Assembly (NCBI GenBank): GCA_964457725.1
Contig: CAYWGQ010000001.1
Location: forward strand, 1-64,000
Reading direction: 5' to 3'
Length of the DNA stretch: 64,000 nucleotides
DNA from: FEN-1219 sp964457725
Lineage (GTDB): Bacteria; Pseudomonadota; Gammaproteobacteria; Steroidobacterales; Rariloculaceae
In this document: positions 44,640 to 54,016 of the stretch, piece after piece
How the letters are laid out: each line of letters starts with the position of its first letter
Numbering within the stretch: the stretch's first letter is position 1
Made by a program: the position numbers and the translations under genes
The notes under the pieces: model-generated
The model's input: the letters and a program-made list of their open reading frames with translations, nothing else
Database searches by the model: none
Told to the model about the DNA's origin: nothing

Positions 44640-45440
44640 ATGCTCGCACGACTCGTGCTCCGCGCGCCCCGCTACGCCGCGCTCCTCCTCGCGACGGGAG
44701 CCGCCGTCGCGCCGCCGCCGAGCGCCGCGCAGACGAACGCCGCCGCTCCCGAGAGGCCGCTGCCAACGCCGCGCGTCGAGCGGGGCGTCGTCGCGATCGA
44801 GTGCGCGGCGGGCGAAGCAGGCTCCCGTTCGCACGGGGCCATCGTCGCCATCGGAGCCGAGCGCCCCGCGCGCGACGTCGTAATCACCGTCGCGCACGCG
44901 CTGCCGCCGACGCCGGATGCCGTTCGCCGCGACTGCCGGGTGATCGGCGAGCGCGACCGCCGTTACGAGATCGAGGCCGTGTGGCTCGGCGGGCCGGCGC
45001 GCGCGGCCGACTGGGCCGTGCTCGTCACCGCCCGCCGCCTCGACGGGCGAGCCGTGCTGCGGCTCCCGGTCGACGAGGACGCGCATGCCGACGTCGCGCC
45101 GCTCGCCGCCCGGCGCGCACGCGTCCGCCTCGTGCACGGCGCCGGCGACGCCGGGTGCGAGATCCGCGCGACGAAGTGGCTCACCCGTGCGGAGCTCGAC
45201 GCGGCGGTGTTCGCGCATTCGTGCGAGAGCTGGGCCGGGCTGTCCGGCTCGCCGCTGTTGAGCGACGCGGCCGCCGAGACGCTCGTCGGCGTCCACATGG
45301 GCGAGCTCGTGATGCCGCCGGGCGACGAGCCGGCAGGCGGCGAGCCCGAGCCGCTGCTCAGCCTCGGGCGGAGCTTCGATCCGGCGCTGCGGGCGGCGCT
45401 GGCCGAGGCGGCGGCCGTAGCCCGGCAGCGGGCACGGTGA
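44640..45440 (+). CDS. secreted trypsin-like serine protease
   Basis: 266 residues with a signal peptide (ending PSAAQT, about residue 31). A chymotrypsin-fold catalytic triad can be placed: His86 in TVAHAL, Asp124 in AADWAVL and Ser202 in GLSGSP, in the correct order and spacing. Two or more disulfides are possible. The divergent GLSGSP in place of GDSGGP is common in bacterial trypsin-like proteins. It is probably a periplasmic protease or a degraded binding version. The REP pair at 45455-45527 follows its stop. Confidence 0.8.
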   Translation: MLARLVLRAPRYAALLLATGAAVAPPPSAAQTNAAAPERPLPTPRVERGVVAIECAAGEAGSRSHGAIVAIGAERPARDVVITVAHALPPTPDAVRRDCRVIGERDRRYEIEAVWLGGPARAADWAVLVTARRLDGRAVLRLPVDEDAHADVAPLAARRARVRLVHGAGDAGCEIRATKWLTRAELDAAVFAHSCESWAGLSGSPLLSDAAAETLVGVHMGELVMPPGDEPAGGEPEPLLSLGRSFDPALRAALAEAAAVARQRAR

Positions 45441-45454
45441 CGCGCGCGCTTGGC

Positions 45455-45527
45455 GGTAGGAGCGGCTGTCCAGCCGCGACTCTTCGGTGCGCGGCGCCGA
45501 GATCGCGGCCGGACAGCCGCTCCTACC
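45455..45527. repeat. inverted pair of REP-like units
   Basis: Unit 1 (45455-45480) is identical to the copy at 28527. Unit 2 (45502-45527) is its inverse with two differences. They are 21 bp apart and can form one large hairpin downstream of the protease gene. The 87 bp that follow, to 45614, hold no gene. Confidence 0.85.
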
Positions 45528-45614
45528 GTTCGTGAGGGGCGGCGTCGCGCGGGCGGCATTGTGTCGGCCGGCGTAGCCGACGCACAATGGCTCATCCCGC
45601 TCCCGGAAGCACCT

Positions 45615-46238
45615 ATGCGCAAGCCGCGCGATCGCGATCGCTCCGGCGCCGGCATCGACCGCCGGCGGCTGCTCGGCGCGTGCTGCCTGCTCGCGCTCGG
45701 CCGCCCGCAGCCGCTCGCCGCGCAAACGACGGAAGGCGCCTCCGCGCCGCCGCAGACCGGCGACCTCCTCGCGTTCGCGTACGGTGCGCGCGCCGGCGAG
45801 CCGATCGCGCCCGCCGACGTCGCGGAAGGCGCCGCGCAGCTCCTCGCGTTTCCGTTCGATCCGGCCGCCGGCCGGATGCGCGACGGCACGCGCCTGAATC
45901 AGCTCGTCGTCGTGCGCATCGACCCGACGACGGCGACGGCCGAGACGCTCGAGCGCGCCGCCGACGGCATCGTCGCCTACTCCGGCGTCTGCACGCACAC
46001 CGGCTGCGACGTGACGGACTGGCGGGCCGAGCAGCGGCGCTTCAAGTGCCCGTGCCACGAATCGGAGTTCGATCCGGCCGATGCGGCGCGCGTCGTCGGC
46101 GGACCGGCGCCCGCGCCGCTCGCGGCGCTGCCGCTGACGCTCGTCGACGGCAAGCTCGCGGTCGCGGGCCCGTTCGTCGGCCGCGTCGGCTTCCAGCAAC
46201 CCGGCCCCGATGCGTTCGGCGCCGGACCGTTCGGTTGA
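45615..46238 (+). CDS. exported Rieske [2Fe-2S] protein
   Basis: 207 residues with a twin-arginine-type signal (IDRRRLLGACCLLALG). The Rieske domain has the two cluster-binding boxes Cys126-T-His128-T-G-Cys131 and Cys145-P-Cys147-His148. The extra cysteines 131 and 147 would form the disulfide typical of high-potential (bc1-type) Rieske proteins. It is too short for a bc1 subunit, and no cytochrome b is nearby. The likely role is a periplasmic electron carrier, perhaps for the PQQ dehydrogenase encoded next, 64 bp downstream. Confidence 0.88.
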   Translation: MRKPRDRDRSGAGIDRRRLLGACCLLALGRPQPLAAQTTEGASAPPQTGDLLAFAYGARAGEPIAPADVAEGAAQLLAFPFDPAAGRMRDGTRLNQLVVVRIDPTTATAETLERAADGIVAYSGVCTHTGCDVTDWRAEQRRFKCPCHESEFDPADAARVVGGPAPAPLAALPLTLVDGKLAVAGPFVGRVGFQQPGPDAFGAGPFG

Positions 46239-46302
46239 TCGCAACGAGACCGCACGACGGCAGCGGCGGAAACGCCGCCCGCGCACACAGGGGGAGAGAA
46301 CG

Positions 46303-47997
46303 ATGAGGCGCAACGCGCTCGTATTCAGTCTGCTGCTCTGCGCACCGCTCGCCGCGGCACAACCGCCGCGCGTGAGCCCGGTCACGGACGCGCGGCTCGA
46401 GAACCCGGAGCCCCGCAACTGGCTGATGTATCTCAGGACGTACGACTCCTGGAGCTACAGCCCGCTCGATCGGATCAATACGCGGAACGTCGCAAATCTC
46501 GTACCGGTCTGGTCGTCCGCGACCGGCACCGGCGAAGGTCATCAGGCGCCGCCGATCGTGAACGACGGGATCATGTACGTCACGACGCCGTTCAACCAGG
46601 TGCTCGCGTTCGAGGCCGCGACCGGCGAGCTACTGTGGCGCTGGCGGCATCAGCTGCCGCCGGACATCCGGATGGGTCATCCGACGAACCGCGGCGTCGC
46701 GCTTTACGGCGACAAGGTGTTCACGGCGACGTCGGATGCGAAGGTGGTCGCGCTCGACGCCGCGACCGGGCGCGTCGTCTGGGAACGGGCGGTCGAGGAC
46801 TACAACCGCGGCTACTACATGACGCTCGCGCCGCTCGCGGCGCGCGGCAAGGTCATGGTCGGCGTGTCCGGCGGCGAGCGCGGCATTCGCGGGTTCGTCG
46901 TCGCGCTCGACGCCGAGACCGGCGAAGAGGTCTGGAAGACGTACACGATCCCCGCGCCGGGTGAGCCGGGCAACGAGACCTGGCCGGGCGACTCGTGGCG
47001 CACCGGCGGCGCACCGGTCTGGATCACCGGCAGCTACGACCCGGCCCTCGGGCTCACGTATTGGGGCACCGGCAATCCCGGACCGTGGACCGGCGACGTC
47101 CGCCCGGGCGACAACCTCTACACGAACTCGGTCATCGCGCTGGACGTCGAGACCGGGGAGCTCCGCGGCTACCACCAGTATCACTGGAACGACTCCTGGG
47201 ACTGGGACGAGGTCGCCGCGCCGCTCCTGATCGATCTGCCGCGCGACGGCCGCACCGTGCCGGGGCTGCTGCACGTCGGCCGGAACGGCTATCTCTGGTT
47301 CCTCGAGCGCTCCGCCGACGGCATCTCGTTCATCAGCGCGAAGCCGTACGTCCAGCAGGACGTGTTCACCGCGATCGACCCGGTGACCGGCCGCCCGGAG
47401 TACGACATGACGAGGAAGCCCGCGATCGGCTACCGCGCGACGTTCTGCCCGTCGCTCTGGGGCGGCAAGGACTGGCCCCCGGCCGCCTACAACCCGCAGA
47501 CGGGCTACGTCTACATCCCGGCGAACGAGAACCTCTGCCAGATCATGGAGGGCGAGGAGGTCGAATACCGTCCCGGGCAGTCGTTCACCGGCGCGACGAC
47601 GGACTTCCTCGTCCGCGAGGGCGCGACGCACATCGGCGAGCTGCAGGCGTGGAACGTCGCGACCGGGGAGCGCATCTGGACGCACGAGCACGACGGGCCG
47701 AACTGGGGACCGGTGATGACGACCGCCGGCGGCCTCGTGTTCACCGGCGGCACGAGCGATCGGTACTTCCGCGCGTTCGACGCGCGCACCGGGCGATTGC
47801 TGTGGCAGTTCCGGACGAGCTCGGGCATCACCGGCGTGCCGACGTCGTTCGAGGTCGACGGCGTGCAGTACATCGCGGTGCAGTCCGGCTGGGGCGTCGA
47901 CGCGCAAGGCATGCTCGGACGCATCGACCGCTTCCGCGGCACGAGCACCGTCGTGCCGCAGGGCGGAGTCGTCTGGGTGTTCGCGCTGCGGCGCTGA
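46303..47997 (+). CDS. PQQ-dependent alcohol dehydrogenase-type quinoprotein
   Basis: 564 residues with a signal peptide (MRRNALVFSLLLCAPLAAAQ) and an eight-bladed propeller with repeated ALDAxTGxxxW motifs. The active-site aspartate is Asp300 with Asp302 two residues on (SWDWDEV); Asp at +2 is the mark proposed for lanthanide-dependent enzymes. The vicinal Cys-Cys of classical ADHs is replaced by Gly125-His126. No cytochrome c domain is present, so electrons must leave through a separate carrier, possibly the Rieske protein upstream. GGGGGAGAG precedes the ATG. Substrate unknown. Confidence 0.9.
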   Translation: MRRNALVFSLLLCAPLAAAQPPRVSPVTDARLENPEPRNWLMYLRTYDSWSYSPLDRINTRNVANLVPVWSSATGTGEGHQAPPIVNDGIMYVTTPFNQVLAFEAATGELLWRWRHQLPPDIRMGHPTNRGVALYGDKVFTATSDAKVVALDAATGRVVWERAVEDYNRGYYMTLAPLAARGKVMVGVSGGERGIRGFVVALDAETGEEVWKTYTIPAPGEPGNETWPGDSWRTGGAPVWITGSYDPALGLTYWGTGNPGPWTGDVRPGDNLYTNSVIALDVETGELRGYHQYHWNDSWDWDEVAAPLLIDLPRDGRTVPGLLHVGRNGYLWFLERSADGISFISAKPYVQQDVFTAIDPVTGRPEYDMTRKPAIGYRATFCPSLWGGKDWPPAAYNPQTGYVYIPANENLCQIMEGEEVEYRPGQSFTGATTDFLVREGATHIGELQAWNVATGERIWTHEHDGPNWGPVMTTAGGLVFTGGTSDRYFRAFDARTGRLLWQFRTSSGITGVPTSFEVDGVQYIAVQSGWGVDAQGMLGRIDRFRGTSTVVPQGGVVWVFALRR

Positions 47998-48079
47998 GCC
48001 GGTCGCGCGTGCCGGGCCGACAGTCGCCCGGCGCGTGGTACAGTCTTCCGCTCCGATCGAAGCCGTGAGTTGCGCCGCC

Positions 48080-49150
48080 ATGCACAGACTTCTCGCCGCT
48101 GCCGCGTTCGCCGCGCCGTTGCTCGGCATGCCCGTCGCAGGACACGCGCAGGACTGCGCGCCGTCCGGGGGCCTCGAGTTCGTCTGCGGCCTCACCAATG
48201 CCGAGGACCTCGTCGAGGTGCCGGAGACGCGCTGGATCATTGCGAGCGGCATGGCCGAAGGGGGCGCGCTGTCGCTGATCGACGCACGCGCGAAGACCTG
48301 GCGGACGGCCTATCCGGGCGACTCGCCGCGCGCGAGTCACGACCGCACGGCTTTTCCGAGCTGTCCCGGCGCGCCGACGAGCTTGGTCTCGCACGGCCTC
48401 ACGCTGCTGCCCGGCGAGAACGGCCGACACACGCTCTACGTCGTCGGCCACGGCGACCGCGAGGCGATCGAGGTGTTCGACGTCGACGCACGCGGCGACG
48501 TGCCCGCGCTCGCGTGGAAGGGCTGCGTGCCGATGCCGGACGGACTCGAGGCGAACTCGGTCGCCGCGTTCGCGGACGGGACGCTGCTCGCGACGGTGCT
48601 GATTCTCCCCGGCCGCACGTTCGCGCAATCGCTCGCCGGCGAGCCGACCGGCGCGGTCTTCCAATGGACGCCGGGCGACGACGGCTTCGTGCGGGTCGAA
48701 GGCACGGACCTCGCGAGCAACAACGGCATCGAGACGTCGGCGGACGGCCGAGAGTTCTACGTCGCGTCCTCCGGCGTGCACACGATCACCGCGTTCTCGC
48801 GCGGCAATCCGGCGCGCGTGCTGCGCGTCTCGCGCCCGCTGCCGTTCACGCCCGACAACGTGCACCGCGGGTCGGACGGCCGTCTATACACCGCCGGGAT
48901 GAAGGACGACGTGCCCGAGTGCGGCGGGCCGCCGCATCCGGACCGTCACACACTCGAGCAGCTCTCGACGTGCCCGCGCGGCGTCATGGCCGTCGCGCTC
49001 GATCCGCGGACGCTCGAGGATACGGTCATCGCCGAGGGCCCCGCCGATCCCGCGTTCAGCAACGCGACGATGGTGCTCGTCAAGGACGGCGAGTTCTGGA
49101 TCGGCACGTTCCGGGGCGACCGGGTGGGCTACGGGCGGCTGAGGGACTGA
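48080..49150 (+). CDS. secreted SMP-30/gluconolactonase-like beta-propeller protein
   Basis: 356 residues with a signal peptide (about 1-23, ending AGHAQ). Six-bladed propeller of the SMP-30/strictosidine-synthase-like type: SHGLTLLPG, GLEANSVAAFADGTLL, SNNGIETSADGREFYVA and TPDNVHRGSDGRLY hold likely Ca ligands (Glu, Asn, Asp). A lactonase or esterase role is plausible next to the PQQ dehydrogenase, whose products could lactonise; this is inference. The ATG at 48080 starts the signal peptide. Convergent with the DUF1552 gene. Confidence 0.8.
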   Translation: MHRLLAAAAFAAPLLGMPVAGHAQDCAPSGGLEFVCGLTNAEDLVEVPETRWIIASGMAEGGALSLIDARAKTWRTAYPGDSPRASHDRTAFPSCPGAPTSLVSHGLTLLPGENGRHTLYVVGHGDREAIEVFDVDARGDVPALAWKGCVPMPDGLEANSVAAFADGTLLATVLILPGRTFAQSLAGEPTGAVFQWTPGDDGFVRVEGTDLASNNGIETSADGREFYVASSGVHTITAFSRGNPARVLRVSRPLPFTPDNVHRGSDGRLYTAGMKDDVPECGGPPHPDRHTLEQLSTCPRGVMAVALDPRTLEDTVIAEGPADPAFSNATMVLVKDGEFWIGTFRGDRVGYGRLRD

Positions 49151-49176
49151 GATCGCGGCCTCCGCGCCGCGACCTC
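49149..49176. terminator. bidirectional hairpin between convergent genes
   Basis: TCGCGGC-CTCCGC-GCCGCGA (49153-49172) extends by GAG/CTC after one mismatch. It occupies the 30 bp between the SMP-30-like stop and the DUF1552 stop. Confidence 0.5.
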
Positions 49177-49180
49177 TCGA

Positions 49181-50524
49181 TCAGATGTTCTCGATGCGGC
49201 CGGTGCTGTCGCCGAACCGGTCGAGGTGCACCCCGTAGAAGTCGAGCACGCTGAGCAGCAGGTTGCCGGTCGGCACCGTCTTCTGCGCGAACGCGAGATG
49301 CCGGTCGCCCTTCAGCTGCCCCGAGGCGCCGCCGATCAGCACGTGCGGCACGTCGTAGTGCAGGTGCTGGTTCGAATTGCCCATATTCGAGCCGTAGAGC
49401 AGCAGCGAGTGATCGAGCAGCGTGCCGTCGCCTTCCTGGATGCTCGCGAGCTTCTCGACGAAGTAGGCGAGCGTCGCGACGTGATAGCGGTTCAGCACCG
49501 CGTACTGCTGCACGCGGCCCGGGTCCTCCGCGTGGTGCGAGCCGCCGTGGAAGCTGATGTTAGTGCCGCTTTGCGGATAGACGCGGCCGGTCAGATCCCG
49601 CGCGTAGAGCAGCGTCGCGACGCGGGTGATGTCGGCCTGGAACGCGAGCGCGAGCAGGTCGAATTGAAGCCGGATGTGCTCGTGGAACGACTCCGGCACG
49701 CCGTACGGCACCGCGATGTCCGGCGCCTCGGTCGACGCCTGCGCGGCGATCGCGAGCCGCCGCTCGATCTCGCGCACGTCCTCGAGATACTGCTCGAGGC
49801 GCGTGCGGTCGTGAGCGGCGACCTTGACCCTCAGGTGGCCGAGATCCTCGGACACGGAGTCGAGAATGCTCCGCTGCTCGGCCCGGCGCGCCGCGCGCAC
49901 CTCGGCCGTCGCGCCGTCGCCGAACAGCCGCTCGAAGACGACCTGCGGGTTGATCTCCATCGGCAGCGGCCGCGTCGGCGTCTGCCACGAGATCGTGTTC
50001 GTGTAGACACAGCTGTAGCCCTCCCCGCAGTTGCTCGAGTTCGCGCCGGGATCCTCGACCGCGAGCTGCAGCGACGGCAGGAGCGTCTCCTGCCCGATGT
50101 GCGCCGCGATCACTTGATCCACCGTCGTGCCGGCCTCGACGTCCGCGCCGGTCGTCTTCTTCGGCTTCACCGCGCAGAGATACGCCGCGGCGACGAAGTG
50201 ATCCGCACCGGTCACGCCGGGCGGGTTCTCGGAGGATTGCGACCAGAGGCCGCTCGTCAGCACGACGTGCCGGCGGAACGGCTCGAGCGGCTGCCAGATG
50301 TACGGAAACGCGAAGCCGGGCTCGGAAGACTCGGGCACCCAGTAGCCCGGCGCCGCGCCGTGAGGGATGAAGATGCCCGCGAAACGCGTCGGCGCCGCAG
50401 CCCCTTGCGCACGGGCGATCGGCGTCAGCGCCGGCACCATCGCGTCGAGGAACGGCAGCGCGATCGTCGCGCCGAGCCCGCGGAGCACCGTGCGTCGCGG
50501 CAAATGCTTCTTCGCGATGAACAT
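49181..50524 (-). CDS. DUF1552 exported protein
   Basis: 447 residues starting with a Tat-type signal (LPRRTVLRGLGATIALPFLDAMVPA). The rest matches DUF1552: GIFIPHGAAPGYWVP, the conserved HIRLQFDLLALAFQADITR helix, and SFHGGSHHAED with histidines that could bind metal. The fold is thought to resemble the sulfatase/DUF1501 group, with no proven activity. The family is almost always encoded directly after a DUF1592-type cytochrome, as here (14 bp). AAGGAGG lies 8 bp before the ATG. Confidence 0.88.
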   Translation of the reverse strand: MFIAKKHLPRRTVLRGLGATIALPFLDAMVPALTPIARAQGAAAPTRFAGIFIPHGAAPGYWVPESSEPGFAFPYIWQPLEPFRRHVVLTSGLWSQSSENPPGVTGADHFVAAAYLCAVKPKKTTGADVEAGTTVDQVIAAHIGQETLLPSLQLAVEDPGANSSNCGEGYSCVYTNTISWQTPTRPLPMEINPQVVFERLFGDGATAEVRAARRAEQRSILDSVSEDLGHLRVKVAAHDRTRLEQYLEDVREIERRLAIAAQASTEAPDIAVPYGVPESFHEHIRLQFDLLALAFQADITRVATLLYARDLTGRVYPQSGTNISFHGGSHHAEDPGRVQQYAVLNRYHVATLAYFVEKLASIQEGDGTLLDHSLLLYGSNMGNSNQHLHYDVPHVLIGGASGQLKGDRHLAFAQKTVPTGNLLLSVLDFYGVHLDRFGDSTGRIENI

Positions 50525-50538
50525 CGTGACGCCCTCCT

Positions 50539-52965
50539 TCAGTCGTGCACGCCGGCGGGCGTGGCGGACAGCTCCGCAGCCGGGCGCGTCTCGCCCGCTG
50601 GGAGCTTCGTGCTCATCCGGAACGCGGGGCTCGCGACGACGGCCTCGATCAGCGCGCCCATCCGGTAGTCCTCGGCCGCACCGCGGCGGACGATCTCCCG
50701 CACGGCCGGCATGTCGTAGTGCTCGACGCCGCGGCCGAGCGCATAGGTCAGAAGCTTCTCGGCGAAGTTCGTGACGAACCGCTCCCGGTACTTCAGCACG
50801 AACGCGCGCACCTCGGCCGGCCCGTCGACGTGCGTGCCGTCGTACATCACGTCGGCCGCGTCGATCGGCTGCCCGGCGTCGGTCGTGCGGAACCGCCCGA
50901 TCGCGTCGAACGGCTCGAGCGCGAAGCCGAACGGATCCATCAGCACGTGGCAGCTCTTGCACGCCGGGTTGTCGCGGTGCTGCTCGTACTGCGCGCGGAT
51001 CGTCGGCGTCTCGACGTTGCCGGCCGCATCGGCGACCTTCGCCTCGAGCGGCGGCACGTCCGGCGGCGGCGGCGGCGGCGGCACGCCGAGGAGGCTCGAC
51101 AGGATCCAGTTGCCGCGGATCACCGGCGACGTTCGCCCCGGCTGCGACGAGGTCGTCAGCACGCTGCCCTTGCCGAGCAGCCCGCGGCGCACGTCGAGCT
51201 CGGGCCCGAGCTCGACCCGCCGGAAGTGGCTGCCCTCGACGTTCGGGATCCGGTAATGCTTCGCGAGCCTATCGTTCACGAACGTGTAGTCGGCCGTCAG
51301 CAGCTCTAGCACGCTGCGGTCTTCGCGGAGCACGCTGTCGAAGAAGAGCTCCGTCTCGCGCTTGAAGGCCTGCCGCAGGTTGTCGTCGAAGTCCGGGAAC
51401 GCGTCGACGACTGGCTGGTGCGCGTCGAGATTGCGGAGCGCGAGCCACTGCCCGGCGAAGTTCTCGGTGAACGCCCGCGAGCGCGGGTCCGCGAGCAGCC
51501 GCCGCGTCTGCGCGGCGAGCACCGCCGGCCTCGCGAGCTCGCCGCGCTCGGCGAGCGCGAGGAGCTCCTCGTCCGGCATGCTGCTCCAGAGGAAGAACGA
51601 GAGCCGCGAGGCGAGCTCGAGGGGGCCGAGCGCATAGGCCGCGCCGTCCGCGAGGCCTTCGGGCTCGATCTCGAGGCGGTAGATCAGCTTCGGGTCGACG
51701 AGCAGGCGCTGCAGTGCCATCGCGATGCCGGCCTCGAAGCCCCCGCTCGCGCGGCCCCGCGCGTAGAAGGCCATCAGCTTCGCGACGTCCTCCTCGCCCG
51801 CGAAGCCGCGAAACGCCCGGCGCGCGAGCGCTGCGAGGATCCGCTCCGCGCACGCCGCTTCGTCCGCGGTCCGCTCGGGCTCACAGACGAAGATGTTCCG
51901 CCGCGACGGCGTATCCGCCGCGCCGGCCGCGCCGTACGGCCCATCGATCCGGACGCTGCCGATGTGCGGGTAGAACGTGAAGCCCGGCAGGCCGCCGGTC
52001 TCGATCGTGCTGCGCTCGAACGGATCGTTCATGTCGAGCAGCGGCGCGAAATTCGTCGCGAGGAACGTGACACCGACCTTGTGCGGCCCGGCCTTGACCG
52101 GCAGCCGCAAGTCGATCGTCTGGAGCTGCCCGCCGCCGAAGCCGCGGCCGACGCCGAGCTCCTCGTCCCAGTCGAGCTGCGCGACGCGCTCGCCGTCGAG
52201 CAGCACCTGCAGCTGCTCGCCGCGCACCTCGCCGAACGGGCGGAAGTTGCCCATGTTGCCGAGGTTCACGGAGAAGACCTTGATCACGTACTCGCCGTCG
52301 GACGGGAACGTGTGATCGATCAGAATCCCGCCGCGCGTGCCGAACGGCAGACCCTCGACGTGGTAGTTCTGCGTCGTGTCCTCGGCGACCCGATACACGG
52401 CTTGCGTCGGCGTATCGACGTGACCGAGCGCGAGCCGGCTGATCTTGCCGGCCGCGGACAGATACGCCTCGAGCAGCGCCGGCGACAGCCCGAGCGAGCC
52501 CGCCTGGTTGTCGAAGCCGCGGCTCGAGTCGTCGGCCGGCAGGAACTGCGCCGGATCGACGTCGACGCCGAGCAGATCCCGAATCACGTTCGCATACTCG
52601 GCGCGGTTCAGCCGGTGCGCGCCGGGCGGCGGATAGAACGGCTCGTACGAGGCGTCGAGCTCCGCTTCGATGAAGCGCGTCAGCGCCGCGTAGGTCGCGT
52701 CGTCCGGCCGCGGGCCGCCGTCCGGCGGCGGCATCATGCCGGCGGAGAGCTTGCGGACGACCTTCTCCCAGCTCTCGCGCGCGTCGCCGACGCGCGCGAC
52801 GTCGAGCGACTCGAGCGAGAGATCCGCGACGCGCTCGGCCGCGTTGTGGCAGTCGTAGCAGAACTCGCCGAGCGTGCGCTCATGCTCGGCGACGAGCTCC
52901 TCGCGCGACGGCGAGCAGCCGGCGATCGCGGCGGCGACGGCGATCGCCGCAAGCGCTTGCTGCAC
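50539..52965 (-). CDS. DUF1592/DUF1588/DUF1585-type cytochrome c lipoprotein
   Basis: 808 residues. Lipoprotein signal with lipobox Ala-Gly-Cys17 (AAIAGCS). An N-terminal heme motif Cys36-x2-Cys39-His40 and a C-terminal one, Cys669-x2-Cys672-His673 (CKSCHVLMDPFG), bracket the ordered DUF1587, DUF1595, DUF1592, DUF1588 and DUF1585 domains with a beta-sandwich near 190-330. It is a membrane-anchored periplasmic multidomain cytochrome of unknown reaction, paired with DUF1552. The start is GTG at 52965. A REP unit begins only 8 bp upstream (52973), where the ribosome site should be, and no Shine-Dalgarno is visible. Confidence 0.87.
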   Translation of the reverse strand: MQQALAAIAVAAAIAGCSPSREELVAEHERTLGEFCYDCHNAAERVADLSLESLDVARVGDARESWEKVVRKLSAGMMPPPDGGPRPDDATYAALTRFIEAELDASYEPFYPPPGAHRLNRAEYANVIRDLLGVDVDPAQFLPADDSSRGFDNQAGSLGLSPALLEAYLSAAGKISRLALGHVDTPTQAVYRVAEDTTQNYHVEGLPFGTRGGILIDHTFPSDGEYVIKVFSVNLGNMGNFRPFGEVRGEQLQVLLDGERVAQLDWDEELGVGRGFGGGQLQTIDLRLPVKAGPHKVGVTFLATNFAPLLDMNDPFERSTIETGGLPGFTFYPHIGSVRIDGPYGAAGAADTPSRRNIFVCEPERTADEAACAERILAALARRAFRGFAGEEDVAKLMAFYARGRASGGFEAGIAMALQRLLVDPKLIYRLEIEPEGLADGAAYALGPLELASRLSFFLWSSMPDEELLALAERGELARPAVLAAQTRRLLADPRSRAFTENFAGQWLALRNLDAHQPVVDAFPDFDDNLRQAFKRETELFFDSVLREDRSVLELLTADYTFVNDRLAKHYRIPNVEGSHFRRVELGPELDVRRGLLGKGSVLTTSSQPGRTSPVIRGNWILSSLLGVPPPPPPPDVPPLEAKVADAAGNVETPTIRAQYEQHRDNPACKSCHVLMDPFGFALEPFDAIGRFRTTDAGQPIDAADVMYDGTHVDGPAEVRAFVLKYRERFVTNFAEKLLTYALGRGVEHYDMPAVREIVRRGAAEDYRMGALIEAVVASPAFRMSTKLPAGETRPAAELSATPAGVHD

Positions 52966-52972
52966 ACTGATC

Positions 52973-53131
52973 GGTAGGAGCGGCTGTCCAGCCGCGACCG
53001 CCGCGACGTGTGGATCACCGCAGAGGCCCAGCCGTGCACCGCCCCTCCGATAGGGGCGAGGCACGTCAGGGCCTTCAGCGTCAGCGCGTGCTCGGCGCGG
53101 CGGCAGTCGCGGCTGGACAGCCGCTCCTACC
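52973..53131. repeat. inverted pair of REP-like units, wide spacing
   Basis: Unit 1 (52973-52998) and unit 2 (53106-53131) are exact inverses, 107 bp apart. The spacer has a small palindrome (CGCCCCTCCGATAGGGGCG) and no gene. Unit 1 abuts the DUF1592-gene start; unit 2 lies downstream of the 53200 gene. Confidence 0.85.
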
Positions 53132-53199
53132 GGGGAAGCGCGCGCCGGGGCCGTTGCGAGGGAAGACCGTGTGGCGCGCCGCTTCGTCATCTCGCGCGC

Positions 53200-54003
53200 C
53201 TACGGCACGATCGGGCTGCTCCGGTCGACGCTCGAGCGCTCGCCGCCGACCATCAGCTCGCCCGCGTAGTTCGCCTGCTGACAGATGTACTCGAAGAGCT
53301 CGGTGCCGGCGTCCCACTGCAGCTGGAACGAGCCGGTCCACGGCCCGGTGTACGCGCCCGGGTCGTAAACCGTGATCTCGTAGTCGATCGTCTCCGCGTC
53401 GATCCGCGTGAACCGCTCGACCGTGTGCAGCCGCTCGGTATGCGGCAAGCCGCGGCGGTCGAGCCAGAACCCTTCGTTGAAGCCGGTGCTGTCGATCACG
53501 AGCGTGTCGCCCTCCCACCAGCCGATCGAGTGGCCGTAGTAGGTCGGGCTCAGATCGTGCGGATGCGAGCGGCCGTCCATGTACACCGTGCGGAAGGTGT
53601 GCGGGCCGCCGATATCGAAAATGTAGAGCCGCTGCTCCTGCGGGACCTCGACGAACTCTACGCCGTACGGCGTCAGGAACTGTCGGGCCGTGCCGGACGC
53701 CTTGCAGCGCGCGTGCGGCTCGAGCTCGTGCACCTGCCGATCCTCGTACAGCGCCTTCGCCCACGGCTTGAACGGCACCTCGGCCGCCGGCGCGATCGGG
53801 TCGGTGATGCCGAACATCGGGATCCAGACGCCGCGCTCGGCCGGCGTCGCGCCGCCGAGCAGCACGCGGCCGTGCTCACCGCGCGGCGCAGGGCCCGGCG
53901 GCGGCAGATCCGGATTGCGCGGCCGCCGCTGGGCGAGCGCGTCGGCCGAGACGAGCGCCGTCCCGAACAGGGCCACCGCGATCGCGAGCACCACCGTGCG
54001 CAT
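53200..54003 (-). CDS. secreted protein, second-domain member of the DUF6152-associated family
   Basis: 267 residues with a signal peptide (ending DALAQ, about residue 25). No DUF6152 domain. The C-terminal 190 residues match the second half of the gene at 54466: ARQFLTPYGVEFVE, IFDIGGPHTFRTVYMDGR, TYYGHSIGWWEGDTLVIDSTGFNE and YTGPWTGSFQLQW. It has three cysteines. Unknown activity. Encoded 13 bp downstream of the short DUF6152 gene, so the two halves of the fused neighbour are made here as separate chains. Confidence 0.75.
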   Translation of the reverse strand: MRTVVLAIAVALFGTALVSADALAQRRPRNPDLPPPGPAPRGEHGRVLLGGATPAERGVWIPMFGITDPIAPAAEVPFKPWAKALYEDRQVHELEPHARCKASGTARQFLTPYGVEFVEVPQEQRLYIFDIGGPHTFRTVYMDGRSHPHDLSPTYYGHSIGWWEGDTLVIDSTGFNEGFWLDRRGLPHTERLHTVERFTRIDAETIDYEITVYDPGAYTGPWTGSFQLQWDAGTELFEYICQQANYAGELMVGGERSSVDRSSPIVP

Positions 54004-54016
54004 CGTCGATCCGCCC

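Noticed and set aside
44640..45440. Considered as HtrA/DegP-type protease
   Set aside because: No PDZ domain, only 266 residues, and the Ser motif is GLSGSP. It fits a single-domain trypsin-like protein.
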